Shown: piece after piece, positions 36,983-48,397 of the stretch | Position numbering within the stretch: the stretch's first letter is position 1 | Layout of the letters: every line of letters starts with the position of its first letter | NCBI GenBank assembly: GCA_946811695.1 | Contig: OX328125.1 | Span: 93,336,760 to 93,400,759 of the forward strand | DNA: 64,000 nucleotides | Direction of reading: 5' to 3' | Origin: Gonocerus acuteangulatus | Taxonomy: Eukaryota; Arthropoda; Insecta; Hemiptera; Coreidae | Translations under genes and position numbers: made by a program | Notes under the pieces: model-generated | The model's database searches: none | Seen by the model: the letters and a program-made list of their open reading frames with translations, nothing else | What the model was told of the DNA's origin: nothing

Positions 36983-37251
36983 GTCGGGGGTGGGTGATGT
37001 AACGGAGGCTGCGGCTGAGGCAAGAAAGCCGCCGCAACGGCTGCCTGTGCGTTGAAGTACGCCATCCTGCTCGCTGACAACATCGCCTGCGTGTGTAGAC
37101 TTGGATGTCTGGGGTATTCCTGCTGCTGAGGCTCGGCGAGTCCCAGTAGTTCCTGGATGGCGAAGGGCGATCTACCGGGCCGTTTCGGAGGCGGCGCATC
37201 GTGGAGGCTTGGGGCGGCAACCCTCACCGTAGACTTTACCTCACCGCTCAT
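36981..37251 (-). CDS. Vsx: Visual system homeobox (Vsx/CHX10-type) protein, first coding exon (partial gene)
   Basis: N-terminal exon of a paired-like homeodomain transcription factor of the Vsx family, nuclear regulators of visual-system and interneuron fate. From the chosen ATG (37251) the exon encodes 90 residues plus one base. Residues 26-38 read GRSPFAIQELLGL, the Vsx-type octapeptide (vertebrate family members have GFGIQEILGL). Residues 61-78 read SRMAYFNAQAAVAAAFLP, a block I associate with arthropod Vsx proteins. The exon ends at 36981, followed on the minus strand by GTAAGTCC, a near-ideal splice donor in phase 1. The frame stays open upstream with ATGs at 37383 and 37344, but those would add a Trp/Arg/Pro-rich stretch overlapping a CCAAT/GC-box promoter-like segment. 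The 37251 ATG places the octapeptide about 26 residues in, near its usual position. The homeodomain and CVC exons are not seen. Vsx1 versus Vsx2 is unresolved. Confidence 0.85.
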
Positions 37252-37323
37252 CTCCGCGCTTCTGCCGGCCTCTCTCTTCCCGCTCGGGGGTGGGGGATGC
37301 TCTTGGAGGCGGGGTCGTTTCCA

Positions 37324-37347
37324 CCACGCCCACCTCCAGCTCATTGG
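37324..37347 (-). promoter_or_regulatory. CCAAT box and CACCC/GC box upstream of Vsx start
   Basis: Minus strand: CCAAT at 37347-37343 and GGGCGTGG (KLF/Sp-type box) at 37331-37324, about 75-95 nt upstream of the chosen ATG. They lie in a GC-rich island (about 36,990-37,420) within AT-rich DNA. No TATA box is evident. Inference: proximal promoter elements of Vsx with a short 5'UTR. They could instead lie inside a longer transcribed leader. Confidence 0.4.
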
Positions 37348-38103
37348 CCGGCTAAAGACGGTAGTGGGGGAAGCAAGAGCCATTCTAAGCCGGCCACTCA
37401 ACCCCTCTCCTATGGTATTTACAACACTACCCCCACTTACCCTACCAGCTATAGTATTTACAATAGCAGCCCTACTTACCCCCTAGTTAACTGAATAATT
37501 TACTAGGAACGTCCTGATTCCAACCCCCCTCCCTCCTACAAGAATAACAATCATATTACACTGATAACGATCTAACAACATGCAAACAACTCTGGGCCAC
37601 TCAGAACAACTTTACCTAAAGTAATTAGGTTAATGACATCAAAATAGATAAGTGCTCTTTAAGTGCTATTAATAATCAGCATTTAACATTATTGACTTTC
37701 AGTCAATTTAAAGTTCCAGTCAATTCCATTATTCATAAATATATGTCAATCAAAGTGAAGAAACCCTTTTAGTTATATTTTATAGTCCAAAGGAATTGTG
37801 AACCTAGTTCGTAAGATCATTCATTAATGAAGACAAATAAAAGCAATTACCACCCTTAAGTGTTCATTGAAATATTAAGTTACTATTGGATTTATGTGAC
37901 TTTTAATTAAAAGTATTTGTAACGGTGGCCCTTCATTTAAATCTTCGAATTTTTGTTACAGGTAAAAGTTCAGGGATATTTATAACACGTTCTCCAGAAG
38001 TGGCAGCAAAAGGGTGCGAAAAAAGAAGGCAAGAAATAAAATTACTGAAAATATTTAATAATGTTTTTTTTTTTTATTTTTTCCTATAACGAAAAATCAT
38101 TGG

Positions 38104-39030
38104 CATGCTTAATCCTTTCCCACTTCTTTAGCTGCCAATTTGATACTGTCAATTCTTGACATGATAAGTTCATTCTAAATTTTTTAGCTGCCAATGAAGT
38201 ACTGACAATTATTGGCATGAGTAATCCTTTCTCACTTCTTTAGCTGCATATTTGATACTCTGAAGTTTATTATCACTTCTTTAGCTGCTAATGTGATACT
38301 CTCAATTATTTGCATGACAAGTTCATTCTAACTTCTTTAGCTGCCATGAAGTACTTTGAATCATTGGCATAAGTAATTCTTTCTCACTTCTTTAGCTGAA
38401 TATTTGATTCTGTGAATCATTACCATGATAAGTTTATTATCACTTCTTTAGCTGTCAATGTTATACTGTTAGTTATTGGCATGATAAGTTCATTCTAACT
38501 TCTTTAACTGCTAATGAAATACTGAGAATCATTGGCATGAGTAATCCTTTCTTACTTATCCAGCTGGATATTTGATTCTGTGAATCATTAGCATGATAAT
38601 TTTATTATCACTTCTTTAGCTGCCAATGAGATACTGTGAATCACTCGCCTGATACATTTTTCCTAACTGCTTTAGCTGCCATAAAGTACTGTGAATCGTT
38701 AACATGATAATTTCTTTCTCACTTCTTTAGCTGCCAATTTTATACTGTTAATCATTGGCATAATAAGTCCTTTCTCAATTCGTTAGTAGCCAATTTGATA
38801 CTATGAATCGTAAGCATGAAAAGATCTTTCTCACTTCTTTAGCTGCTAATGGGACACTTTGAATCATAGGCATGATAAGTGCTTTCTCACTTCTTTAGCT
38901 TCCTATTTTGTATTGTGAATTCTTAGCATAAGTACTTTCAAACTTCTTTAGCTATCAAAGAGATACTGAAACTAATGGGCAGGAAAATCCTTTCTCACAT
39001 TTTTTGCTGCTGTTGAGAATCGTTAGCATA
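38104..39030. repeat. Ancient minisatellite, about 17 diverged copies of about 55 bp
   Basis: ACTTCTTTAGCTGCCAAT-type blocks recur every 50-60 bp, followed by GATACTGTGAATCATTGGCA and ATGATAAGT. Copies differ substantially, indicating age. Confidence 0.85.
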
Positions 39031-39928
39031 AGTTCATCGGTGAAAAATATTTGTTTAAGCCAAGTAATAATGTCTCTGAACCACGAAATATATGACGAAA
39101 AACAGTTGTAAAATAATGAATGGTCAATGTAAGAAATGCAACTTTATTATGCTGCTTGCCATAAATGATCGGTTAAAAACTAACTTGACATTTGGTGTCC
39201 ATCCCTTAAGTGATATTATCATAAAATTTCAAAACCCATTTTACCACATTTCGAAATAATGTAGGAATTGAGGTCAGTCTGAAAGGCATTTTTTTTATAC
39301 CAATAATAGTTTCGGCACAATTTTCGTTTTTATAGAAATAAAACTTGGCTTGATAGCCAAGAATGATTGCCTGACTTCGTTAACAAACCGAATCAGTCCA
39401 TTTGATCTGTACATTGAATCCAGACTCAATTTTTTTTACTTGTACTGTAAAGGATGCCAACAACATGACGCAAATGATAAATCAATAAAAATTTGAGTAA
39501 TCCAAAATTTCTTTACACAAGGTATTTTAAAGTTACAAAACTCATTTTTTTTTGACAAGAGGGAGCCAATCGTTCAACCTACCCGTCAATAAACTTCCAC
39601 TTCATTTGTATTGATTTAATGCTTACTAAATGTAGACGTTTCCGTGTAAGTATTGAATCTTTAATCCGTTAGGAGGCACAGAAAAAAAATCCCTAGAAAT
39701 CTCTGATTAATCCAGAAAAACATAAGTGCGTTATTGGACGCCCAGAAAGTATCTTCTATCAATGGGTTTAGTGAAGTAAATCACTGTTTTATTAAATTAA
39801 ATCATATTAATTCTTGTGAAAGATGACCCGATATATATTTTCCACTTTTTCTTGTTTGTTTTTCTGGCAGGGGGTCGATAAAGCAGTACACTCTTTGTTC
39901 ACATTAACTGCTTTATTTGTTATATTTC

Positions 39929-39968
39929 GCCCGACATGTTTCGTGCCTTTTCGCACCTCTTCAGGGGC
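39929..39968 (-). ncRNA. Hammerhead-ribozyme-like motif (left arm)
   Basis: Exact mirror of the plus-strand motif at 40077-40116, produced by the palindrome. Confidence 0.5.
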
Positions 39969-40076
39969 TTTCCTTATCAAGAAGTCCTCTCGTCATGTTG
40001 TCTAGCTTGAGTCAGGCGTAGTACTACGCCTGACTCAAGCTAGACAACATGACGAGAGGACTTCTTGATAAGGAAA

Positions 40077-40116
40077 GCCCCTGAAGAGGTGCGAAAAGGC
40101 ACGAAACATGTCGGGC
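40077..40116 (+). ncRNA. Hammerhead-ribozyme-like motif (right arm)
   Basis: GCCC (40077-40080), CTGAAGA, a GTGC/GCAC stem with GAAAAG loop, GAAAC (40103-40107), ATGTC, then GGGC (40113-40116) pairing with the first GCCC. This matches the CUGANGA...GAAA...UH hammerhead layout, with one extra G before helix II and a minimal palindromic helix III. The mirror copy lies at 39929-39968 on the minus strand. Cleavage is untested. Confidence 0.5.
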
Positions 40117-40504
40117 GAAATATAACAAATAAAGCAGTTAATGTGAGCAAAGAGTGTACTGCTTTATCGACCCCCTGCCAGAAAAACAAACAAGAAAAAG
40201 TGTTAAATTAAATCTTACCTATTTTATGCTGGCATAATTAGAATTGAATTATCTTGAACTGTTTTTGAGGAATCCTTTCTTATTGAATAAGAAATAAGTC
40301 TATGTTGAAAATTGGACATAACTGCTTTTCCCTTCGGTTATCCGACCATAATTTAAATGAACTTTTTTTGTTGGAAATGATTTGCAGAATCACCTTCTAG
40401 AGTTTGTCTATTTTGACCTGAATCACCCTGTATACAAAATTGTCTGAACTAATTGCAACAAACACATATTGGTACATGATCTCAGCTGTTTAGGAAGAGG
40501 ATAA

Positions 40505-40745
40505 AACAACAAGTAAAAAAAAAAAAAATAAATAAATAAAAAAAAAATCGTTTAGAGCCTGCTGCTCAAATTCAGGAACATAAATAGTCTTTAGGTCCTC
40601 TACCTTCAAAACCTATTTAATGTACTGTATAATATACAATCTTCTTCGTACATGGCCACCGCGCATGCGCGAGCACCAGCGGTTTTTTGTGAAACTTTTT
40701 TTTTTTTTAGTTTAGTCATCGCTAAATCATATTTACGATAAAATC
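40505..40745 (-). repeat. Dispersed repeat P3, copy 1
   Basis: The reverse complement resembles 46645-46830 (AGGAACATAAATA, CAATCTTCTTCGTACATGGC, TTTAGTCATCGC). Contains the palindromic core GCGCATGCGC. Confidence 0.55.
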
Positions 40746-40909
40746 TGGATGAATAGGATAATAGCACAGCAAATCTTGTAGTAAAATGTATACAAATATT
40801 TCATCTCACACAAACTCGGATGAGAGAAATACGTTGACTTCTAGTACCTAATATAACTAACGTGGCCTTTTTAGAAAATTACCATTTATATAGGTAGGCT
40901 GTAAATATG

Positions 40910-41770
40910 GAATCGATTCAGGTCCTGTATAGTATATTTGTCTGTCCGCTATCTCGCCGGCTTAAAAATAGTCGGATTTTGATGAAATTTTAGACAAAAC
41001 TCTTTCGTCTCATTTGAAAGGTCGAGTTCGTTAACAAGTAGAATCAATCTACCGGAACATGGTTTACGGAGCGAAATTCCAAAAAATAAAATCGTGACGC
41101 TTACGTTTTCTATTTCATTTGCTTGGAGGAACTCCTTTTATAGGTTCCTTAACTTAGGAAAACGAATGAAATAATTTTTAAAGCAATATCTATAACAGTT
41201 TGGGGCAACAATTTATACAACTACTTTTCCAAACTAATTTTTAGTTTGGGTATTCAGAAACGAATGATTATGTTGAAACTTGTTTCACATGTTTGAAGTT
41301 CGTCTAATCTAAGATATTTAAATTTTAGTCCCGTTTGGAGGTAAGAAAGCATTAAGAAATAAAATTTCATTAATAGAAATGAAAACATTTCGGATCTTGT
41401 TATATCTTCTAAAATATCTTGAAAGCGGCTGGAAAATCGTGGTAAGCAGAACACAACAATTCGAAAGCTTAGTAAATTCTCTACGAAAAACGTTCTCATT
41501 TAATTTTCGATGGGACGATGTCAATCGGAGAAATAGATGCTCAAAATATCTAAATTGTTAGTTTAGTTCTTTTCAACGGATTTTTGTACCTGTTCAACTA
41601 ACTTATTTGCATTGAACAGTAAAATGTGTATTTAAGTAAAATAAGGTAAAAACATGAGAAACATTGTTAAAGTGTTTTCAAGACGAACGTTCGGAAAAAC
41701 GATGGAGTAATTTCCGTTTAGGATACAATCAGTTTCCTGTTGGCCTCGTAAATATATACGTAATTCGAAA
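40910..41770 (+). repeat. Dispersed repeat P2, copy 2
   Basis: 41176-41760 aligns with 22797-23350. 40920-41190 is the reverse complement of 47985-48330 (CTTACGTTTTC, AACTTAGGAAAACGAATGAA). The TTTGTCTGTCCGCTATCTCG start resembles the edge of a Helitron-like or similar non-autonomous element. The small ORFs are shadows. Confidence 0.55.
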
Positions 41771-41989
41771 CGCTGATCGTGTTAAACGTTATTAAACGAT
41801 TTCGAAAGGGAAGGGTTGCTTTTACATTTTTCCGTTTCAAAGAACTTTTTAATTCAATTTTAATTAAAATACAATCATTTCAAAAAACAGTATTAATAAA
41901 AGACAATTAGGAAGCGTTGATCGTCGGGGTTTCGGTCAGTGTTCTTATTCAATAAAACACATTTTATTTGCTAAAATGTATATTTATTG

Positions 41990-42030
41990 CCGCCAACGTT
42001 TCGGCTTGCTATACAAGCCATCTTCAGGGC
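41990..42030 (-). ncRNA. Hammerhead-ribozyme-like motif (mirror copy)
   Basis: Minus strand reads CTGAAGATGGCTTG...CAAGCCGAAAC followed by GTTGGC, the counterpart of the motif at 42526-42566. Confidence 0.45.
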
Positions 42031-42132
42031 TGTAAAAACATATATGGTGTAACAATGGTAAGGACAAAAAAAAAAGGCCAGAAACATTAACATAAATATG
42101 AGTACCTATATGCTTGATAATATAAATATATG

Positions 42133-42172
<40 letters not shown>

Positions 42173-42363
42173 CATAGTATAACAATAGCAATATAAATAA
42201 ATATATATACATGTATATGGTATCCAAGCGAATACAGTACAAGTGTCATGGTAACAGTTCTCAATCTTCTCAATAGGTATGTTACCATGACACTTGTACT
42301 GTATTCGCTTGGCTACCATATACATGTATATATTTATTTATATTGCTATTATTATACTATGTA

Positions 42364-42424
<61 letters not shown>

Positions 42425-42525
42425 TTATATTTATATTTTCAAGCATATAGGTACTCATATTTATGTTAATGTTTCTGGCCTTTTTTTTTTGTCCTTACCA
42501 TTGTTACACCATATATGTTTTTACA

Positions 42526-42566
42526 GCCCTGAAGATGGCTTGTATAGCAAGCCGAAACGTTGGCGG
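42526..42566 (+). ncRNA. Hammerhead-ribozyme-like motif
   Basis: GCC, CTGAAGA (42529-42535), one extra T, GGCTTG/CAAGCC stem with TATAG loop, GAAAC (42554-42558), GTT, then GGC pairing with the first GCC. The mirror lies at 41990-42030 on the minus strand. Confidence 0.45.
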
Positions 42567-42699
42567 CAATAAATATACATTTTAGCAAATAAAATGTGTT
42601 TTATTGAATAAGAACACTGACCGAAACCCTGACGATCAACGCTTCCTACTTCCGAACGGTCGACCATATCTTCTCAATTAAAAGACAATTAGATTAATA

Positions 42700-42792
42700 A
42701 TAGAGCAATTTTCGAGAAAGTAGATCACAATTATATTTGGCTTGCAAAAGGGCGAAGGCGAATTGCTTCACTTTTCTCGTCTAATAAATCAT

Positions 42793-42824
<32 letters not shown>

Positions 42825-43970
42825 TTTTTTTTTCTTTTTTTTGTGAATTGGCGGATGCTGAGAAAAATAACACTATAAAATTTCCGCCGTTTTTTTTATT
42901 ATATGTATATAATTTTGGGGAACCATTTTCTATCCTCATTAAAGAAAATTCGAATTTTAAAATTTCTAATTATATTTAATACGTAGGTACAATAAATCAA
43001 GACTCAAAAAATAATATTGATCGCTAAAAGTTATGTTACTTTAAGCTTTGATTTTTCGCATGTTGTTTTTGCTTTTCTGTGTGGTGGTTGATTTAAAAAA
43101 TCCTACTATTTTTCTAAAGCATACTTGTTTTTAAGATACGGAATTTATATACTTCTAAAATTTTAATAAAACTGAACCACTTTTTGAATTTGTTTTTGTG
43201 TTGTTCATTTTCGAATGGTAACGGCTTTAAGTCTTTGTGGCCTAAATTGCGTTCAATAATGTTGTTATACATATTTAAAGTCTAGTCTCAAAAAGAGATA
43301 TTTGATTATTTTTAAAAAAAAAAAAAAACATAAAACTAATAAGAATATATTTTTTGAAAATCATGTGAACGGACAGATGATATTTTTGAATGGTTTGGGC
43401 GCCTTCTAGCCCATACCATTTAGAAAAAGTTATGGATTATTATGGTATTCAACAAAACAATTCTGACAACATAAAAACAAAATATAACAGTAAATATTTG
43501 AAAAATAGATAAAAAATATAGTTACATCAAATATGAGGGTTGACTTCCCATGTACAGTATACTGGACATGGATTTTCAAAAATTCGTAGACACCTTATTA
43601 CAAACTTTATTGATAAAATTGAACTTCCAACCTTTAAAAAAATCACGTACATGAAATTCGGAGGAGTTTTAATCACTAAAAAGAAACCATTTGGACTAAA
43701 TATGTAAAGAAATGTCAATATCTTTTAGAATCCATGACTGCCCATGGTGGAGAAGAGAAGATTTTACACATAACTTTTCAAAATGGAATGGAATCATTTT
43801 ATATTAGATGTCAGGTGGAAGAAAAATACATAGAGCTTCAAACCAAAGTGGCAGTAAACATCTATCGACCATAGGCAGTGTGATACAAAGTAAAGAAGTT
43901 ATGTCCAGCCGGCTGGACAATGGAACTGAAGGGGTTAATCTAAGGTTATCATATTTGTAGATAAGGTGGG
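42700..43970. other. AT-rich flank, no element assigned
   Basis: Contains T-rich runs (about 42800-42842) and an A run near 43316. The minus ORF at 43527-43718 is not recognisable. Confidence 0.5.
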
Positions 43971-43980
43971 CGTTATAAAG

Positions 43981-45556
43981 CATGTCTCATTAGGTTTAGA
44001 ATTTAAATATCTTTATTTTACTCCTAGATTTACTAATAATTGCTTGGAATATTATACAGCATGTCTCATTAGGTTTAGAATTTAAATATCTTTATTTTAC
44101 TGCTAGATTTACTAATAATTGCTTGGAGTATTACAAAGCATGTCTCATTAGGTTTAGAATTTAAATATCTTTATTTTACTCCTAGATTTACTAATAATTG
44201 CTTGGAGTATTATACAGCATGTCTCATTAGGTTTAGAATTTAAATATCTTTATTTTACTCCTAGATTTACTAATAATTGCTTGGAGTATTATACAGCATG
44301 TCTCATTAGGTTTAGAATTTAAATATCTTTATTTTACTCCTAGATTTACTAATAATTGCATGGAGTATTATACAGCATGTCTCATTAGGTTTAGAATTTA
44401 AATATCTTTATTTTACTCCTAGATTTACTAATAATTGCTTGGAGTATTATACAGCATGTCTCATTAGGTTTAGAATTTAAATATCTTTATTTTACTCCTA
44501 GATTTACTAATAATTGCTTGGAGTATTATACAGCATGTCTCATTAGGTTTAGAATTTAAATATCTTTATTTTACTCCTAGATTTACTAATAATTGCTTCG
44601 AGTATTACAAAGCATGTCTCATTAGGTTTAGAATTTAAATATCTTTATTTTACTCCTAGATTTACTAATAATTGCTTAGAGTATTATACAGCATGTCTCA
44701 TTAGGTTTAGAATTTAAATATCTTTATTTTACTCCTAGATTTACTAATAATTGCTTGGAGTATTATACAGCATGTCTCATTAGGTTTAGAATTTAAATAT
44801 CTTTATTTTACTCCTAGATTTACTAATAATTGCATGGAGTATTATACAGCATGTCTCATTAGGTTTAGAATTTAAATATCTTTATTTTACTCCTAGATTT
44901 ACTAATAATTGCTTGGAGTATTATACAGCATGTCTCATTAGGTTTAGAATTTAAATATCTTTATTTTACTCCTAGATTTACTAATAATTGCTTGGAGTAT
45001 TATACAGCATGTCTCATTAGGTTTAGAATTTAAATATCTTTATTTTACTCCTAGATTTACTAATAATTGCTTCGAGTATTACAAAGCATGTCTCATTAGG
45101 TTTAGAATTTAAATATCTTTATTTTACTCCTAGATTTACTAATAATTGCTTAGAGTATTATACAGCATGTCTCATTAGGTTTAGAATTTAAATATCTTTA
45201 TTTTACTCCTAGATTTACTAATAATTGCTTGGAGTATTACAAAGCATGTCTCATTAGGTTTAGAATTTAAATATCTTTATTTTACTCCTAGATTTACTAA
45301 TAATTGCTTGGAGTATTACAAAGCATGTCTCATTAGGTTTAGAATTTAAATATCTTTATTTTACTCCTAGATTTACTAATAATTGCTTGGAGTATTATAC
45401 AGCATGTCTCATTAGGTTTAGAATTTAAATATCTTTATTTTACTCCTAGATTTACTAATAATTGCTTGGAGTATTATACAGCATGTCTCATTAGGTTTAG
45501 AATTTAAATATCTTTATTTTACTCCTAGATTTACTAATAATTGCTTGGAGTATTAT
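43981..45556. repeat. 79-bp satellite array, 20 copies with duplicated 6-unit block
   Basis: CATGTCTCATTAGG recurs every 79 bp from 43981 to 45482. Variant sites (GCTTGGAG, GCATGGAG, GCTTCGAG, GCTTAGAG; TATACAG or TACAAAG) follow the same six-unit order in units 4-9 and 10-15. Confidence 0.97.
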
Positions 45557-45784
45557 GGCTGAAGAAGGACAATGAAGCCAGAAACGATGTAATAGAATTG
45601 AGTATAACACTTGGTAGGTTCTATCCATTTCTTCTGAATATCACAATTTTTCACAATTTTGATCGGGTTTGCTCCATCGTGACTGTTTCTTTGCTACATA
45701 AAGACCACTACGAACGTTAGGACCATTTTAATTATTTGGTGCGGAGAAACCCTCTCTCTTGATAAACCGCCTTTACTGGTAACC

Positions 45785-46246
45785 GTTTGTTGGTAACCTA
45801 ACTCGTCCAATCGTTTCTTGGCAAAACCTAACTCGTCCAATCGTTTGTTGGTAACCTAACTCGTCCAATCGTTTCTTGGCAAAACCTAACTCGTCCAATC
45901 GTTTGTTGGTAACCTAACTCGTCCAATCGTTTCTTGGCAAAACCTAACTCGTCCAATCGTTTGTTGGTAACCTAACTCGTCCAATCGTTTCTTGGCAAAA
46001 CCTAACTCGTCCAATCGTTTGTTGGTAACCTAACTCGTCCAATCGTTTCTTGGCAAAACCTAACTCGTCCAATCGTTTGTTGGTAACCTAACTCGTCCAA
46101 TCGTTTCTTGGCAAAACCTAACTCGTCCAATCGTTTGTTGGTAACCTAACTCGTCCAATCGTTTCTTGGCAAAACCTAACTCGTCCAATCGTTTGTTGGT
46201 TACCTAATTCGTCCAATCTTTTTTTTGTTAAGCTAACTCGTCCGAT
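45785..46246. repeat. 58-bp dimeric tandem array
   Basis: Alternating 28-bp (GTTTGTTGGTAACC...) and 30-bp (GTTTCTTGGCAAAACC...) subunits, each with CCTAACTCGTCCAATC. Seven near-perfect dimers start at 45785 with 58-bp spacing, then decay after 46200. Confidence 0.95.
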
Positions 46247-46644
46247 TCGTTGGAATCCTGCATGCAGAATTTTAGTGTGAAACTATCGTGTCAACAGAAA
46301 TATATAAATTTGAACGGTGGCATTTACGATAACTGGTACATACGATCGACTAAGGTTTCAAAAATCCATTCATGCGCCCAAACCACAATCATTTGAAATA
46401 TATTAAAAGTTATGATGTGTGGATCTGTTTACTAGGAAATACCAAAAAACCAAAACACGTTTTTCCAATTAAAAAAAAGATACTCCCTAAACTTTATTCG
46501 TCTAATCCCCATACTATTATTCACTTTTGAAAAAATACCTAATTTGACAAATGTTATCAAATAATCCACTTAAATGCATTATCTTTTTAGGACCATTGGG
46601 TGGACGCTTTTATATAAATAAAAACTTTTTTCCTGAGTATTTTT

Positions 46645-46830
46645 TTTTTTTTTTTAGCATAAATATGCTTTAGTGATGACTCAACTGAAAAAAAAGTTAC
46701 AAAAAATTGTCCGCTGGCGGGGTGGCCATGTACGAAAAAGAAGACTGTAAGTTATTCAGTACATTACATAGGTTTTTCGGGTGGAGCTAAAACATATTTA
46801 TGTTCCTGACTCTAAACGAAATTATTTTTT
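46645..46830 (+). repeat. Dispersed repeat P3, copy 2
   Basis: GGCCATGTACGAAAAAGAAG, CATAGGTTTT and TATTTATGTTCCTGA are the inverted counterpart of 40505-40745. Confidence 0.5.
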
Positions 46831-47101
46831 TTTTTATAAACATCCCCCTTAAATTAATAATCTTTATATAATATTTTATCATCTGAGTTAAGATCTGCAG
46901 TGACACCTTGGGCTTACTCCAGTTTTACACACCCAACATGCACACGATTTAGAGAACAATTTTAGATACTTTTGGAAAAACCTCAACGATATGGTGGCCA
47001 TCAGGGCTGAATGATTTAGAATCGAATACGACTGCTGACATCCAAGAAAAATTTATGAGCGAAGAATCAACTTAGGAAAAAATGTCTCAAGGACATTCTA
47101 C

Positions 47102-48340
47102 CAGAGATGGGCAATATTTTATTTATAACTAAAAATACGAATTTATTCGTACTTCATATATTTGTGAATACGAATATAAATAAATTCGTAGCCATAAGTA
47201 TGAATACAAATTTATTTTTATTCACATATATTAAATATAAAAATACAAATAAAATTTTATTCGCAAATTTTCCTGCGAATACAAATAAATTCACAGAAAA
47301 AATTGTAAATAATCACAAAAAATGTGAATATTTACAAAAAATCAAGTGATTACAAAAAAAAAAGTCCGACTCGCAGGAACAGCGTCATCTTAGCGCGATT
47401 ACGTACACATCGAAGAAATGGAATAGATTAGCATCACAAATCACAGGAAACAGACAGTAGTCAACTTTCACAGAAGCGGATAATTCTTAATCTGTATAAG
47501 GCAATACAATTATGTATTGAAAACGTACTTACTCTTTGACTACTGCTGAGAAGGCTCTATTCTAAACAACCAAAAATTCGTTGTCATTTTAAGTATCTTG
47601 TTTTAATAGAAAATTCGTTTTGCTGTTATAATCAACTGTAAATATGTGCTTCATGGCGAACAAAATTCCATTCTGTCGTGGGTTAAATCTGTCTATAAAA
47701 TAAGAAATAACGATAACTTCAGTTGGAGGCTATGAGGAACGTTATATAGATAGGAGAATTGAAAACAAACTATGCATATAACGTCATCATGATTAGCCAC
47801 TGCCATCTTGATTACCACAGACACTTCAAACTTATTAACAATACCTTTCACCGTTTCTTAGCTTATTTTAGTACAATACTAATTTTACGGATGAATACAA
47901 TTTAAAACAAAAAACAACCAATTAAAAAGTGAGATAAACAAAGAGAAAAACCCTTTCAAAACAACAAAACAAACAGTTTTAAGCGCTTATATCTCTGATG
48001 GACGTTGCCCCATCGAATATTGCTTCAGAACCTTTTTTGTACACAATTGTTTCACTTTTCTCAGAAACGGTTACAGATATCGCCTTATAAATGGTTTCAT
48101 TCGTTTTCTTATGTTAAGAAACCTATAAAACAAGTACCTGCAAGCATATGAACTCAAAAACGTAAGCGTTACGATTTTTTTGGCGCGAATTTCGCCCCAA
48201 ACACTATCTTCTAGTGGGCGGATTCTGGTGGTTAACGAATTTGACCTTTCAAATTAGACGACAGATTTTTGTACCAAATTTCGTCAAAATCGCACCATTT
48301 TTGAGCTTGCTAGAGAGCGAACAGACAAGCATATATATAA

Positions 48341-48397
<57 letters not shown>

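Larger units (their letters stand above)
39804..40202. mobile_element. Penelope-like insertion: palindromic pair of terminal units
   Basis: 39843-40202 is a 360-bp palindrome with 180-bp arms, no spacer and one mismatch, centred between 40022 and 40023. A 39-bp one-sided segment (39804-39842) precedes it. The 12-bp direct repeat TTAAATTAAATC flanks the whole (39792-39803 and 40203-40214). Each arm carries a hammerhead-like hairpin. The plus ORF at 39823-40005 is a shadow. Confidence 0.8.
41911..42678. mobile_element. Penelope-like insertion: inverted terminal units with 14-bp TSD
   Basis: Arms at 41911-42240 and 42270-42647 are reverse complements. They share GCGTTGATCGTC, GGTTTCGGTCAGTG, ATAAAACACATTTTATTTGC and the CCGCCAACGTTTCGGC hairpin region. 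A one-sided 31-bp segment follows (42648-42678). The direct repeat TAAAAGACAATTAG flanks the insertion exactly (41897-41910; 42679-42692). (TA)n tracts lie in both arms. The YIYIY ORFs are artefacts; no RT or GIY-YIG domain. Confidence 0.85.

Noticed and set aside
37157..37494. Plus-strand ORFs opposite the Vsx exon
   Set aside because: They are antisense readings of the GC-rich Vsx exon and promoter. The minus frame carries the conserved motifs and a splice donor.
42248..42572. YIYIY-rich ORFs in the 42-kb palindrome
   Set aside because: Translations of (TA)n and of the mirrored Penelope-like arms; the same peptide appears from both arms.
45785..46246. Interstitial telomere repeat
   Set aside because: CCTAA occurs once per subunit and never contiguously, so it is not a (TTAGG)n tract.
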